NCBI GenBank assembly: GCA_009026175.1 | Contig: WBTZ01000013.1 | Coordinates: 1-53,240, forward strand | Direction: 5' to 3' | DNA: 53,240 nucleotides | Origin: Zoogloea sp. | GTDB taxonomy: Bacteria > Pseudomonadota > Gammaproteobacteria > Burkholderiales > Rhodocyclaceae | Shown: piece by piece, positions 8,646 to 16,836 of the stretch | How the letters are laid out: each line of letters begins with the position of its first letter | How positions within the stretch are numbered: the first letter of the stretch is position 1 | The notes under the pieces: model-generated | Told to the model about the DNA's origin: nothing | The model's database searches: none | The model's input: the letters and a program-made list of their open reading frames with translations, nothing else | Made by a program: the position numbers and the translations under genes

Positions 8646-9314
8646 TCAGTCCAGCAGGTCGGAGTAATCCTTCTGGCTGTAGCCGGCCAGGCGGCTCCAG
8701 GGGAGGGTGGCCGGCATCTTCTCGCGGCTCGCCACCAGGGTGCTGTGGCTGCTTCCGCTCAGGTTGGCGGACTCGATGCGGCGCGGGTACTGCTCCTTCT
8801 CGTCCCACAGCACCTGGACCCGGGCGTTGCGGGTGCCGCCTTCGTACCAGCGGGTGCCGGGTGCTGCGCTGCGCTTGCTGGGCTGCATGCGCTTGATCTG
8901 TTCCGGATCGAGCAGCTGGCTGGCGGTGGTCCATTTGCCGTCGAAGCCGATGTTGCTGTAGTCCACGGCGGGAATGTCCACCACCATCTTCTCGTGATCG
9001 TTGACCAGCCGGACGCGCAGCTTGCCGTCGTCACTGCGGGCGACCCAGCGGGCCGCGGCAGCCAGGTCCATGTGTTTGTGGCCCTTGTCGCCGGCACGAT
9101 GCTCTTCCTCTTCGTGGGCATGGGCGGGCAGCACGCGGGCAACCCAGCTCTGGTTGTCGCGGCGGATCAGGCGTTCGCTGAAGCGGGTGATGCGGGTGAC
9201 GCCATCGGCGCCCAGCACGGTGATGTCGTGGTCGACCCGGACGGCCAGGTCCGCGGCGAGGGCCGGGGTGGCACAGGCGGTGGCGAGGAGGGTGGCGAGA
9301 AGGAGCTTGTTCAT
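8646..9314 (-). CDS. Periplasmic protein of unknown function, His/Glu-rich segment
   Basis: 222 residues from the ATG at 9314, with a good signal peptide (MNKLLLATLLATACATPALA). I do not recognise the family. The mature part starts with a beta-rich region ('ADLAVRVDHDITVLGADGVTRITRF'-like), then a His/Glu cluster 'AHAHEEEEHRAGDKGHKH' at about residues 65-82 that could bind divalent metal. It ends in 'LPWSRLAGYSQKDYSDLLD'. It lies downstream of two metal-dependent alkaline phosphatase genes on the same strand but behind a terminator, so it may be a read-through partner or have its own promoter. A role in metal supply or phosphatase maturation is only a guess. Confidence 0.7.
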   Translation of the reverse strand: MNKLLLATLLATACATPALAADLAVRVDHDITVLGADGVTRITRFSERLIRRDNQSWVARVLPAHAHEEEEHRAGDKGHKHMDLAAAARWVARSDDGKLRVRLVNDHEKMVVDIPAVDYSNIGFDGKWTTASQLLDPEQIKRMQPSKRSAAPGTRWYEGGTRNARVQVLWDEKEQYPRRIESANLSGSSHSTLVASREKMPATLPWSRLAGYSQKDYSDLLD

Positions 9315-9332
9315 CGGACTCGGTGTTGAGGC

Positions 9333-9363
9333 AAAAAAATTGCCCGACCTGAAGTGGTCGGGC
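9333..9363 (-). terminator. Rho-independent terminator of the first alkaline phosphatase gene
   Basis: On the minus strand an 8-bp perfect stem (positions 9342-9349 with 9356-9363, 6-base loop) runs into a T-rich tract (the A7 run at 9334-9340 on the plus strand). It separates the phosphatase ending at 9415 from the gene starting at 9314. Confidence 0.85.
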
Positions 9364-9414
9364 CAAGTGGGACGGCTTTGTTTCAACTGATTGTTCCAGG
9401 CATGACCCGGGTGA

Positions 9415-10827
9415 TTACAGGCCCATGGCGGACTTCACCAGGCTGAAGACCTTGGTGTTGACCATGGAGCCCTTGAAGTTGCTGTTGCCGGCGCCGGTGG
9501 ACAGCAGCATCACGTCGCCGCCCCCGTGGGTCTCGTTGCCGACGGCGCCCAGGTTGATCCCGACCTCCTGGATGTAGTCGTCGGCGGTGGTATCCACGCT
9601 GGTCAGGTCGTCGCGGGTGGCCTTGCGCGGACCGCCGCCGTTGCCGAACACCAGGGTGGTGTAGGGCTTGCTGTCGGCGGCGGTGGCGAGCACGGCCTTG
9701 CCCTGGACGGTGGTCTGCTTGATGTCGGTGACCTTGCCCAGGATGTTGTTGCCCTTGTGGGAGTAGCCGTTGAAGGTCATCGTGTGGTCGTGGTCGGCGG
9801 TGACGACGATCAGGGTGTTCTTCAGGTCCACCAGTGACAGGGCGCGCTTGATGGCGTCGTCGAAGGCGATGGTGTCCTCGAGGGCGCGCTTGGCGTTGGT
9901 GCCGTGCAGGGCGTGGTCGATGCGGCCGCCTTCGACCATCAGGAAATAGCCCTTCTGGTTCTTCTGCAGGATCTTGATGGCCTTCTCGGTCATGTCGGCG
10001 AGGCTGGGCTCGTCGATGTTGTTGGTGGCCTTGGCGCGGTCCAGCTCGTAGTTGAGGTGGTCCTTGTTGAACAGGCCGACCAGCTTGCTGGTGGAGGCCG
10101 CGTCGATGGCCTTGAAGGCGGTGCCGGTGCTCACGTAGGTGTAGCCGGCGCTCTGCAGCAGGGCGGTGAGGTCCTTGCCGTCGGTGCGCTTGCCGCCGCT
10201 GACGGTGTTGGGCACGAAGTGGCGCCAGCCGCCGCCGAGCAGCACGTCGACGCCCGTGCCGAGGGCGGCGTTGTATTTGCCGGAGCCCGGCACGAACTGG
10301 GCGGCAATGTCGTTCTCGCCGTCGCGGTGGCAGATGTGCGAGTAGGTGGCCGCGGGCGTCGCATGGGTCACCCGGGTGGTGGTGACCGCGCCGACCGCCT
10401 TGCCTGCCGCCTTGGACAGTTCGAGCAGGGTGGTCACGGCGGTGCCGTTGCCGGTGGCCGGGCAGGTGCTGTCGCCCGCCGCGGTGACATAGGGCGTGGT
10501 GCCGTTGTAGGCCTTGGTGTCGGCGCTCATGGAGAGCACCTCGTTGTTCATCTTCACGCCGGTCATGTAAGCGGCCATTGACGGGGCCGAGTCGGTGGTC
10601 TGGGCGTCGTTGGAGTAGGTGCGGATGCGCGCGGTGCGCTTGAGCTGCTCCATGCCCAGCTGGCCGGCTTCGCCATACTTGTAGATGCGGCTGGCGGTCA
10701 CCGTGGTGGGGCCCATCCCGTCGCCGAGGAAGAAGATGACATTGGTCGCCTCGCCGGCGGCGAGGGCGGAGGTGGCGGCGCCGATCAGGGCGATGGCGGC
10801 CGCACAGGTCTTGAGAGTGGTTTTCAT
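9415..10827 (-). CDS. phoA: Alkaline phosphatase, soluble periplasmic form
   Basis: 470 residues with an N-terminal signal peptide (cleavage after ALA, residue 23 or so). It hydrolyses phosphomonoesters in the periplasm with two Zn and one Mg. Landmarks of the family are 'FFLGDGMG' with metal ligand Asp36, the nucleophile in 'TDSAPS' (Ser80), 'VEGGRIDHALH' near residue 300, 'VTADHDHT' near residue 345 and 'ETHGGGDV' near residue 435. About 60 percent of residues look shared with the next gene upstream, so the two are paralogues. It starts 14 bases after that gene ends, implying co-transcription. A terminator follows at 9333-9363. Confidence 0.93.
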   Translation of the reverse strand: MKTTLKTCAAAIALIGAATSALAAGEATNVIFFLGDGMGPTTVTASRIYKYGEAGQLGMEQLKRTARIRTYSNDAQTTDSAPSMAAYMTGVKMNNEVLSMSADTKAYNGTTPYVTAAGDSTCPATGNGTAVTTLLELSKAAGKAVGAVTTTRVTHATPAATYSHICHRDGENDIAAQFVPGSGKYNAALGTGVDVLLGGGWRHFVPNTVSGGKRTDGKDLTALLQSAGYTYVSTGTAFKAIDAASTSKLVGLFNKDHLNYELDRAKATNNIDEPSLADMTEKAIKILQKNQKGYFLMVEGGRIDHALHGTNAKRALEDTIAFDDAIKRALSLVDLKNTLIVVTADHDHTMTFNGYSHKGNNILGKVTDIKQTTVQGKAVLATAADSKPYTTLVFGNGGGPRKATRDDLTSVDTTADDYIQEVGINLGAVGNETHGGGDVMLLSTGAGNSNFKGSMVNTKVFSLVKSAMGL

Positions 10828-10841
10828 CGTTGGGACTCCGC

Positions 10842-12257
10842 TTACAGGCCGACCGACTGGCGGATCAGGTTGAAGACTTCGGTGTTGGTGATGACGCCGG
10901 TGAACTTTTCGGAACCACGGCCGACTGCGCCCAGGAACACGTCGGTGCCGCCGTGGGTCTCGCTGCCGGCCCCCATCGGGATGGCGGCTTCCTGGTGATA
11001 GGTCTTGTCGGCCACCTGGGCGTCGGTGAGGGCGCTGCGCGTGGCGGGGCGGTTCTCGCCGTTGCCGAAGCCGATGATGGTGAAAGGGTTGCCGCTGCTG
11101 TCGGTGTTGTACAGGCCGGTGACGAAGTTCTTGAGCAGGCCGATCACGCCCGGGTTGGCGGCGGTGGTGGGGCCGGTGCGGGCGGCGTAGCCGTTGAGGA
11201 CCAGGGTGTGGTCGTGGTCGGCGGTGACGACGATGAGGGTGTTCTTCAGGTCGGCATCCTTGGCCTTCATCTTCTCGATGGCGGTCTTGATGGCGTTGTC
11301 GAAGGCCACGGTGTCCTGCAGGGCCTTCCTGGCGGTGGTCTCGTGCAGGGCGTGGTCGATGCGGCCACCCTCGACCATCAGGAAGAAGCCCTTCTGGTTC
11401 TTCGACAGGATGTCGATGGCCTTGGAGGTCATCTCGGCGAGGCTGGGCTCCTGGCTGGCATCGCGATCGAGGTCATAGCTCATGTGGCCGCTGGTGAACA
11501 GGCCTACCAGCTTGTTGGTGGAGCTGGCCGCGGCAGCGTCGAATTCGGTCTTGTTCTTGACGTAGGTGTAGCCCTGGGTCTTGAACTCGGCGGTCAGGTC
11601 GCGACCGTCGGTGCGCTTGCCGCCGGCGGCGGTGGGCAGGAAGAACTGGCGGCCGCCGCCGAGCAGCACGTCGAGACCGTCGCCGAGGGCGCTGTTGTAG
11701 CCGCTGCCGCCCGGCACGACCTGGGCGGCGATGGTGTTCTCACCGTCCCGGTGACAGAGGTGGGCGTAGGTGGTGGCCGGGGTGGCGTGGGTGACGCGGG
11801 TGGTGGTGACCGCGCCGGTGCCCCAGCCGGACTTCTTGGCCAGCTCGAGCAGGGTGGTGACCGCCGTGCCGTTGCCGCTGGCCGGACAGGTGGAGTCGGT
11901 GCCGCTGAGGTAGTCCTTGCCGGTCGAATCGAAGGCAGAGGTCTCCGGGCTCATGGAGATGACTTCGTTGTTCATCTTCACGCCGGTCATGTAGGCAGCC
12001 ATCGACGGCGCCGAATCGGTGACCTGGGCGTTGTTCGAGTAGGTCTTGACGAAGGCGGTCTCGGGCAGGGTGTCGATGGTCAGTTCGCCGTCCTCACCCA
12101 CGCTGTAGATGCGGGCGGCGGTGAGGGTCGTCATGCCCATGCCGTCGCCGAGGAAGAAGATGACGTTCTTGGGGGCGTCGTTGCTGCTGCTGTTGCCGCC
12201 GCAGCCGGCAAGAAGGGCTGCCGAGACGGCGGCCGCGATGAGGCCGAGTTTGCGCAT
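10842..12257 (-). CDS. Alkaline phosphatase, predicted lipoprotein form
   Basis: 471 residues, the paralogue of the neighbour at 9415-10827. Here the N-terminus is a lipoprotein signal with lipobox LLAGC (Cys19) followed by a Ser/Asn linker, so the enzyme is probably membrane-anchored rather than free. All family landmarks are intact: 'FFLGDGMG' (Asp38), 'TDSAPS' (Ser82), 'VEGGRIDHALHE', 'VTADHDHT' and 'ETHGGTDV'. It is the first of the two phosphatase genes in transcription order, 172 bases downstream of the phoX stop. That gap holds two perfect stem-loops, so it may be read from phoX at reduced level or from its own promoter. Confidence 0.92.
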   Translation of the reverse strand: MRKLGLIAAAVSAALLAGCGGNSSSNDAPKNVIFFLGDGMGMTTLTAARIYSVGEDGELTIDTLPETAFVKTYSNNAQVTDSAPSMAAYMTGVKMNNEVISMSPETSAFDSTGKDYLSGTDSTCPASGNGTAVTTLLELAKKSGWGTGAVTTTRVTHATPATTYAHLCHRDGENTIAAQVVPGGSGYNSALGDGLDVLLGGGRQFFLPTAAGGKRTDGRDLTAEFKTQGYTYVKNKTEFDAAAASSTNKLVGLFTSGHMSYDLDRDASQEPSLAEMTSKAIDILSKNQKGFFLMVEGGRIDHALHETTARKALQDTVAFDNAIKTAIEKMKAKDADLKNTLIVVTADHDHTLVLNGYAARTGPTTAANPGVIGLLKNFVTGLYNTDSSGNPFTIIGFGNGENRPATRSALTDAQVADKTYHQEAAIPMGAGSETHGGTDVFLGAVGRGSEKFTGVITNTEVFNLIRQSVGL

Positions 12258-12370
12258 TGGGAGAATCTCCGGGGGTAGATGGATCTGGAACGCCCGCCAG
12301 TGTTGGCGATCCGTGTTACCGGAGGATGAAGGCTGCGCAACGCACTGTGGCCCGCAGGGCGGGCCGGGGG

Positions 12371-12419
12371 GCTGGCCTCCCCGGACAGGAGGCCAGCGTG
12401 GGCGGCCCGATGGGCCGCC
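12371..12419 (-). other. Two adjacent stem-loops between phoX and the alkaline phosphatase genes
   Basis: A 10-bp perfect stem (12371-12380 with 12388-12397) and an 8-bp perfect stem (12401-12408 with 12412-12419) lie directly behind the phoX stop at 12430. Neither is followed by a T-run on the minus strand, so they are more likely mRNA-stabilising or attenuating hairpins than full terminators. Confidence 0.5.
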
Positions 12420-12429
12420 GCGGACGGAC

Positions 12430-14607
12430 TTACACCGCGATCTCGCCGCCGTTGCTGCGGGTGATCACCACGGTGGCGGAGCGGGGGCGCTTGGTGGCGC
12501 CGGCGTCGGTCTGGCTGGCGGGCCAGGCGCTCCTGGGAGAGGCCAGGCTGCCGTCCTCACCCGGGTGCTGGACGTTGATGAACAGGGTCTTGCGGTCCGG
12601 CGTCATGGCCACGCCGGTGATCTCGCATTCCTTCGGGCCGACCAGGAAGCGGCGTACCGTGGCGTCGGTGGCGTTGGCGCCCTTGATGGTCGGGGTGCCG
12701 CCAGCGGCGGTCACGGCCGAGCCGTCACCCACTTTGCCGGGGATGGCGGCCAGCATCATGCAGTTGGTGACATCGGTGTAGGCGCCGTCGTCGGTCTGGA
12801 TCCACAGCATGCCGTTCTGATCGAACCACAGGCCGTCCGGGCTGGAGAAGTCATTCACCGCGGTCAGGCCCGACAGGTTCACGTTTGCGGCTGCACTGGC
12901 TTCGGCGCCGAACAGGTAGATGTCCCAGTTGAAGCTGGTGGCGGCGGGGTCGTTGCCGGCTTCGCGCCAGCGGATGATGTGTCCGTTCGGGTTGCCCTTC
13001 TGGGAGGTGGTGCCGCCCTTGATGTCCTCGTAGTAGCGCGGGTTGGCGGTGTCCGGCTTGAGCTGGCTGCCGGTCGGGGTCGCGGTGGGGGAGACCCGGT
13101 TGCTGTTGTTGGTGAGGGTCATGTAGACCTCGCCGTTGATCGGGTTGACTGCGCCCCACTCCGGACGGTCCATCTTGGTGGCGCCCACCACGTCCCCGGC
13201 CAGGCGGGCGTGGACCAGCACGTCGGCCTGGTCGGCGAAGGCGTAGGTGGCGTTGCCGGCGGTGAGGCCGTTCTTGCCGTGGGTCAGCTCCACCCAGGTG
13301 CCGCTGCCGTCGCTGTTGAACTTGGCGACGTAGAGGGTCCCTTCGCTCATGTACTTGATGCCGGCGGTGTGGCCCTTGCCCACGTCGGCGGCATCCCACA
13401 GGGCCTTGGAGACGAACTTGTAGATGTAGTCGTTGCGGTTGTCGTCACCCATGTAGAAGACCACCGGCTTGCCCGCCACGGCGGTGCAGGGCCAGCAGCC
13501 TTCGTGGGCGAAGCGGCCGAGGGCCGTGTGCTTCAGGGGGGTGGAGTTCGGGGCGAACGGATCGATCTCGACGATCCAGCCAAAGGTGTTGAAGACGTTG
13601 CGATAGTCTTCGGCGGCGCTGGCGCCGGTGACGGAGGTGCTCCAGCGCGCGAACAGGTCTTCGCTGCCGGCGGTGTCCCACAGGTAGGGGCTCTTGCGGC
13701 CCTGGGTCATGCCGTAGCGGTTGAGGGCGACGACTTCCTTGGCGCTGCGCAGGTCGTTGTCGCCAGCGGCGCGGCCGATCACGTTGGTGAAGTTCTCTTC
13801 ACAGGTGAGGTAAGTGCCCCAGGGGGTGTAGCCGTTGCCGCAGTTGTTGTTGGTGCCACGGGTGGTGGTGCCGTCCGGCGAGAACTTGGTGCGCACGAGG
13901 GCGTTGCCCTTGACCGGGCCGCTGAAGGCCATCGGGGTGGCGGAGGTGACGCGGCGGTTGAAGCTGGAGCCCCGCACGAGGGCGGGGGCCGTGCCGTTGC
14001 TGCCGCGGCGGATCTCGCTGATGCTGACGCCGTGGGCGTAGATCTCCTTCTCCACCTCCGAGGCCACGCGGGTGCTGCCGGCGGTGCGGCCGTTGGGGTG
14101 GAGGGCGTTGGGGCCGACCACATATTCGTGGTTGACGCACAGCAGGCCCCTGTCGGAGCGCTTGGCGTCGAAGGCGCCGCCGTCGGACAGGCCGAAGTAG
14201 TGCATGCCGTCGTGGCCGTCGCCGACCCGGCGGTTGTAGGACTCGGCGCTCTCGCTGCCGTTGTCGGCCCAGGCGGCGTCGGTGCTGCTCAGCGGGTCGC
14301 CGAGGGCATGCAGGATGCTGACTTCGTAGCCGGCCGGCACCGTGACCTTGTCGTTGAGGTTCTTGGCGACGGCCTCGAAGCCGAGGGCAGGCACATCATG
14401 GCGCGAGCTGCTGCTGCCGCCACAGGCGGCCATGCCGAGGCTGCCGAAGAGGGCGGTGGTGGTGGCTGCGATGCCACCTTTCAGTACGCCACGGCGGCTC
14501 AAGCGGGCGTCGATGATGTCCTGGATATGGGTGTTGTGCGACGGGTTGTCGATATCTCCGTCGTTGAGCTGGGAGGTTTCGGGGGTCTGGCAGGACGTCT
14601 TGGACAT
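12430..14607 (-). CDS. phoX: PhoX family alkaline phosphatase, Tat-exported
   Basis: 725 residues, near the usual PhoX length. The ATG at 14607 has GGAGAG upstream; the open frame continues further but without a plausible start. The N-terminus carries a twin-arginine motif 'SRRGVLKGG' (Arg38-Arg39) followed by a hydrophobic stretch to about residue 62, so the folded enzyme is exported by Tat. PhoX enzymes use Ca and Fe and hydrolyse phosphate esters. Landmarks include 'DGMHYFGLS', 'LLCVNHEYV', 'TPWGTYLTCEENF', 'HTALGRFAHEG' and 'SPDGLWFDQNGMLW'. A Pho-box-like repeat lies 57 bases upstream and pstS is divergent, which points to PhoB control. Confidence 0.92.
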   Translation of the reverse strand: MSKTSCQTPETSQLNDGDIDNPSHNTHIQDIIDARLSRRGVLKGGIAATTTALFGSLGMAACGGSSSSRHDVPALGFEAVAKNLNDKVTVPAGYEVSILHALGDPLSSTDAAWADNGSESAESYNRRVGDGHDGMHYFGLSDGGAFDAKRSDRGLLCVNHEYVVGPNALHPNGRTAGSTRVASEVEKEIYAHGVSISEIRRGSNGTAPALVRGSSFNRRVTSATPMAFSGPVKGNALVRTKFSPDGTTTRGTNNNCGNGYTPWGTYLTCEENFTNVIGRAAGDNDLRSAKEVVALNRYGMTQGRKSPYLWDTAGSEDLFARWSTSVTGASAAEDYRNVFNTFGWIVEIDPFAPNSTPLKHTALGRFAHEGCWPCTAVAGKPVVFYMGDDNRNDYIYKFVSKALWDAADVGKGHTAGIKYMSEGTLYVAKFNSDGSGTWVELTHGKNGLTAGNATYAFADQADVLVHARLAGDVVGATKMDRPEWGAVNPINGEVYMTLTNNSNRVSPTATPTGSQLKPDTANPRYYEDIKGGTTSQKGNPNGHIIRWREAGNDPAATSFNWDIYLFGAEASAAANVNLSGLTAVNDFSSPDGLWFDQNGMLWIQTDDGAYTDVTNCMMLAAIPGKVGDGSAVTAAGGTPTIKGANATDATVRRFLVGPKECEITGVAMTPDRKTLFINVQHPGEDGSLASPRSAWPASQTDAGATKRPRSATVVITRSNGGEIAV

Positions 14608-14663
14608 GAAGGATTCTCTCCGATACAGGGGCGCGTTTGAGGCCGTCATGATCTGCAAGAATG

Positions 14664-14681
14664 GTGAAAGTTTGATGACAG
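14664..14681 (-). promoter_or_regulatory. Pho-box-like site upstream of phoX
   Basis: Read on the minus strand the site is CTGTCAT-CAAA-CTTTCAC: two 7-base half-sites matching the PhoB consensus CTGTCAT (7/7 and 5/7) with the standard 4-base A/T-rich spacer. It ends 57 bases before the phoX start, and a -10-like CATTCT follows it. Consistent with PhoB activation under phosphate starvation; phoB itself is not in the window. Confidence 0.7.
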
Positions 14682-14708
14682 AAACTCGAAGGCTTATGTT
14701 TCGATGAC

Positions 14709-14726
14709 TTGTAACGAAACTGAAAT
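14709..14726 (+). promoter_or_regulatory. Pho-box-like site upstream of pstS
   Basis: TTGTAAC-GAAA-CTGAAAT shows two degenerate 7-base half-sites (4/7 and 5/7 to CTGTCAT) with a 4-base spacer, on the plus strand 87 bases before the pstS start. A possible -10 (TAAGGT, 14737-14742) follows at the right distance. Weaker than the phoX site but correctly oriented for pst. Confidence 0.5.
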
Positions 14727-14812
14727 CTAGGGTGTGTAAGGTTGCGACTGTCCGATTCTGTTGCACTGCGGCAGGTCAAAGAGATTTGCCAATCATTCCC
14801 CTGGAGATGCTC

Positions 14813-15799
14813 ATGTCCGTAGTTAATAAGGTGCTTGTGACTGTTGCCGGTTTCGCCGTGATGTCGGCTTCCCATGCCGATTCGATCATCAAGATCGACG
14901 GTTCCAGCACCGTCTATCCGGTGACCGAAGCGGTGGCCGAAGACTTTCAGAAGGCCCAGAAGGGCGCGGTCAAGGTGACGGTCGGCATTTCCGGTACCGG
15001 CGGTGGCTTCAAGAAGTTCTGCCGCGGCGAGACCGATATCTCCGATGCTTCCCGTCCGATCCTGAAGAAGGAAATGGAAGACTGTGCCAAGGCCGGCATC
15101 AAGTACTACGAGCTGCCGGTGGCCTTCGATGCGCTGACCGTGGTGGTCAACCCGAAGAGCAAGATCACCCAGCTGACCGTCGAGCAGCTCAAGACCATGT
15201 GGGAGCCGGCTGCCCAGGGCAAGGTCACCAACTGGAAGCAGGTGGATCCCTCCTTCGCCGATGCCCCGCTGAAGCTCTTCGGCGCTGGCTCCGACTCCGG
15301 CACCTTTGATTACTTCACCGAAGCCGTGACCGGCAAGGCCAAGTCTTCCCGTGGTGACTACACCGCCTCCGAAGACGACAACGTGCTGGTGCAGGGCGTG
15401 TCCCGCGACGTCAATGCGCTGGGCTACTTCGGTTATGCCTACTACTACGAGAACAAGGCCAAGCTGAAGGCCGTGGCGATCGTCAACTCCAAGGGCAAGG
15501 CCGTGCTGCCCTCCGAGCAGACCGTGATCGACGGTTCCTACAACCCGATGGCGCGCCCGATCTTCATCTACGTGAATGAGAAGTCCCTGGAGCGTCCGGA
15601 AGTGCGCCAGTTCGTCGAGTTCTACATGAAGAACGGTTCCAAGCTGGCCTCCGAAGTGAAGTACGTGCCGCTGCCCGCCAAGGCCTACCAGGGCAACCTG
15701 GAGCACCTGAGCAAGAAGAAGCTCGGCACGGTGTTCGGTGGCGAGGCTGAAGTCGGCGTGACCATCGAAACGCTGCTGGCCCGCGAAGCCAAGCTGTAA
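14813..15799 (+). CDS. pstS: Phosphate ABC transporter substrate-binding protein PstS
   Basis: 328 residues. Of two close ATGs (14807, 14813) the second has GGAG at the best spacing. A signal peptide (to 'SASHA', about residue 22) precedes the mature protein, which opens with '[12 protein letters not shown]' and contains '[13 protein letters not shown]', the phosphate-binding Ser/Thr/Gly loops of PstS. '[12 protein letters not shown]' near residue 160 is the second anion-binding loop. It captures inorganic phosphate in the periplasm for PstCAB. First gene of the operon, followed by a stem-loop that probably boosts its level over the membrane genes. Confidence 0.96.
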   Translation: MSVVNKVLVTVAGFAVMSASHADSIIKIDGSSTVYPVTEAVAEDFQKAQKGAVKVTVGISGTGGGFKKFCRGETDISDASRPILKKEMEDCAKAGIKYYELPVAFDALTVVVNPKSKITQLTVEQLKTMWEPAAQGKVTNWKQVDPSFADAPLKLFGAGSDSGTFDYFTEAVTGKAKSSRGDYTASEDDNVLVQGVSRDVNALGYFGYAYYYENKAKLKAVAIVNSKGKAVLPSEQTVIDGSYNPMARPIFIYVNEKSLERPEVRQFVEFYMKNGSKLASEVKYVPLPAKAYQGNLEHLSKKKLGTVFGGEAEVGVTIETLLAREAKL

Positions 15800-15815
15800 T
15801 CAGGGTATTGCTTTC

Positions 15816-15847
15816 GACCCCCGGTGGCGCTTGCCAGCGGGGGGTTC
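15816..15847 (+). other. Intercistronic stem-loop between pstS and pstC
   Basis: ACCCCC (15817-15822) pairs with GGGGGT (15840-15845), with further inner pairing (GGC/GCC), giving a stable hairpin 16 bases after the pstS stop and 20 before the pstC start. Such hairpins often stabilise the upstream message; there is only a short, interrupted T-run, so partial termination is also possible. Confidence 0.55.
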
Positions 15848-15864
15848 TACTTTGGAGTAGGCTC

Positions 15865-16824
15865 GTGAATTCGACCCATGCCCTGTCGCCTGCAATGAAC
15901 AGCATGCAAACAACAACCGTCGTGAGTGACCGGCTGGCCCGCAATGTCCAGCGGAACATCCGGGAACGCGCGATCGAGACCATTCTTTTCGGCGCCGCCC
16001 TGGTGTCGGTGCTGACCACTGTCGGCATCGTCTGGGTGCTCGTCTCCGAGTCACTGAATTTCTTCGACCATGTGCCCTTCGGTGACTTCCTCACCGACAC
16101 CATGTGGACGCCGCTGTTCTCCGAGCCCCACTACGGCATCCTGCCGCTGTTGATGGGGACCATCACCACCTCGCTGGTGGCGCTTGTGGTGGCGATTCCC
16201 CTGGGTACCGTGATTGCCGCCTACCTGTCGGAGTTCGCGTCGGCGAGGGTCCGCGAGATCGTCAAGCCCTTCCTGGAGCTGCTCGGCGGGATCCCGACCA
16301 TCGTCTATGGTTACTTTGCGCTGACCGTGGTGACCCCGCTGCTGCAGGCCATCTACCCGGATCTGCCGGGCTTCTCGATGCTGTCTGCCGGCCTCGTGAT
16401 GGGCATCGCCATCGTCCCCTACATCAGCTCCCTGACCGAGGATGCCATGCGCGCCGTGCCGATGAGCCTGCGCGAAGGGGCCTACGGCATGGGTAGCACC
16501 CGCTTCCAGACGGCCATCCGGGTGGTGATCCCGGCGGCCCTTTCCGGTGTGTTGTCGGCCTACATCCTGGGCATCTCCCGGGCGGTGGGTGAGACCATGA
16601 TCGTGGCCGTGGCCGCGGGCATGCAGCCCAACTTCACGATGGACCCGACGGAGCCGGCCCAGACCATCTCGGCCTATATCGTGCAGGTGGCCCTGGGCGA
16701 TCTGCCCCACGGCTCCATCGGCTACCAGTCGATCTTCGCTGCCGGCCTGAGCCTCATGCTGATGACCCTGCTGTTCAACATCCTGGGTCATGTCATCCGT
16801 CGCCGTTACCGCGAAGCCTACTAA
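15865..16824 (+). CDS. pstC: Phosphate ABC transporter permease PstC
   Basis: 319 residues from the GTG at 15865, which has GGAG at 15854-15857 with 7-base spacing; an ATG at 15895 lacks a ribosome site. Six membrane segments are visible, starting 'ILFGAALVSVLTTVGIVWVL', with the binding-protein-dependent permease loop 'EGAYGMGSTRFQTAIRVVIPAALSG' split across residues 205-230. PstC and PstA form the inner-membrane channel for phosphate. The next gene, pstA, starts 12 bases after its stop. Confidence 0.94.
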   Translation: MNSTHALSPAMNSMQTTTVVSDRLARNVQRNIRERAIETILFGAALVSVLTTVGIVWVLVSESLNFFDHVPFGDFLTDTMWTPLFSEPHYGILPLLMGTITTSLVALVVAIPLGTVIAAYLSEFASARVREIVKPFLELLGGIPTIVYGYFALTVVTPLLQAIYPDLPGFSMLSAGLVMGIAIVPYISSLTEDAMRAVPMSLREGAYGMGSTRFQTAIRVVIPAALSGVLSAYILGISRAVGETMIVAVAAGMQPNFTMDPTEPAQTISAYIVQVALGDLPHGSIGYQSIFAAGLSLMLMTLLFNILGHVIRRRYREAY

Positions 16825-16836
16825 TCGGAGTTATCC

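Noticed and set aside
12109-14640. An 843-residue plus-strand open frame opposite phoX
   Set aside because: Composition is that of antisense shadow (Val/Gly/Ala/Asp repeats); the minus-strand PhoX has all family motifs and a Tat signal.
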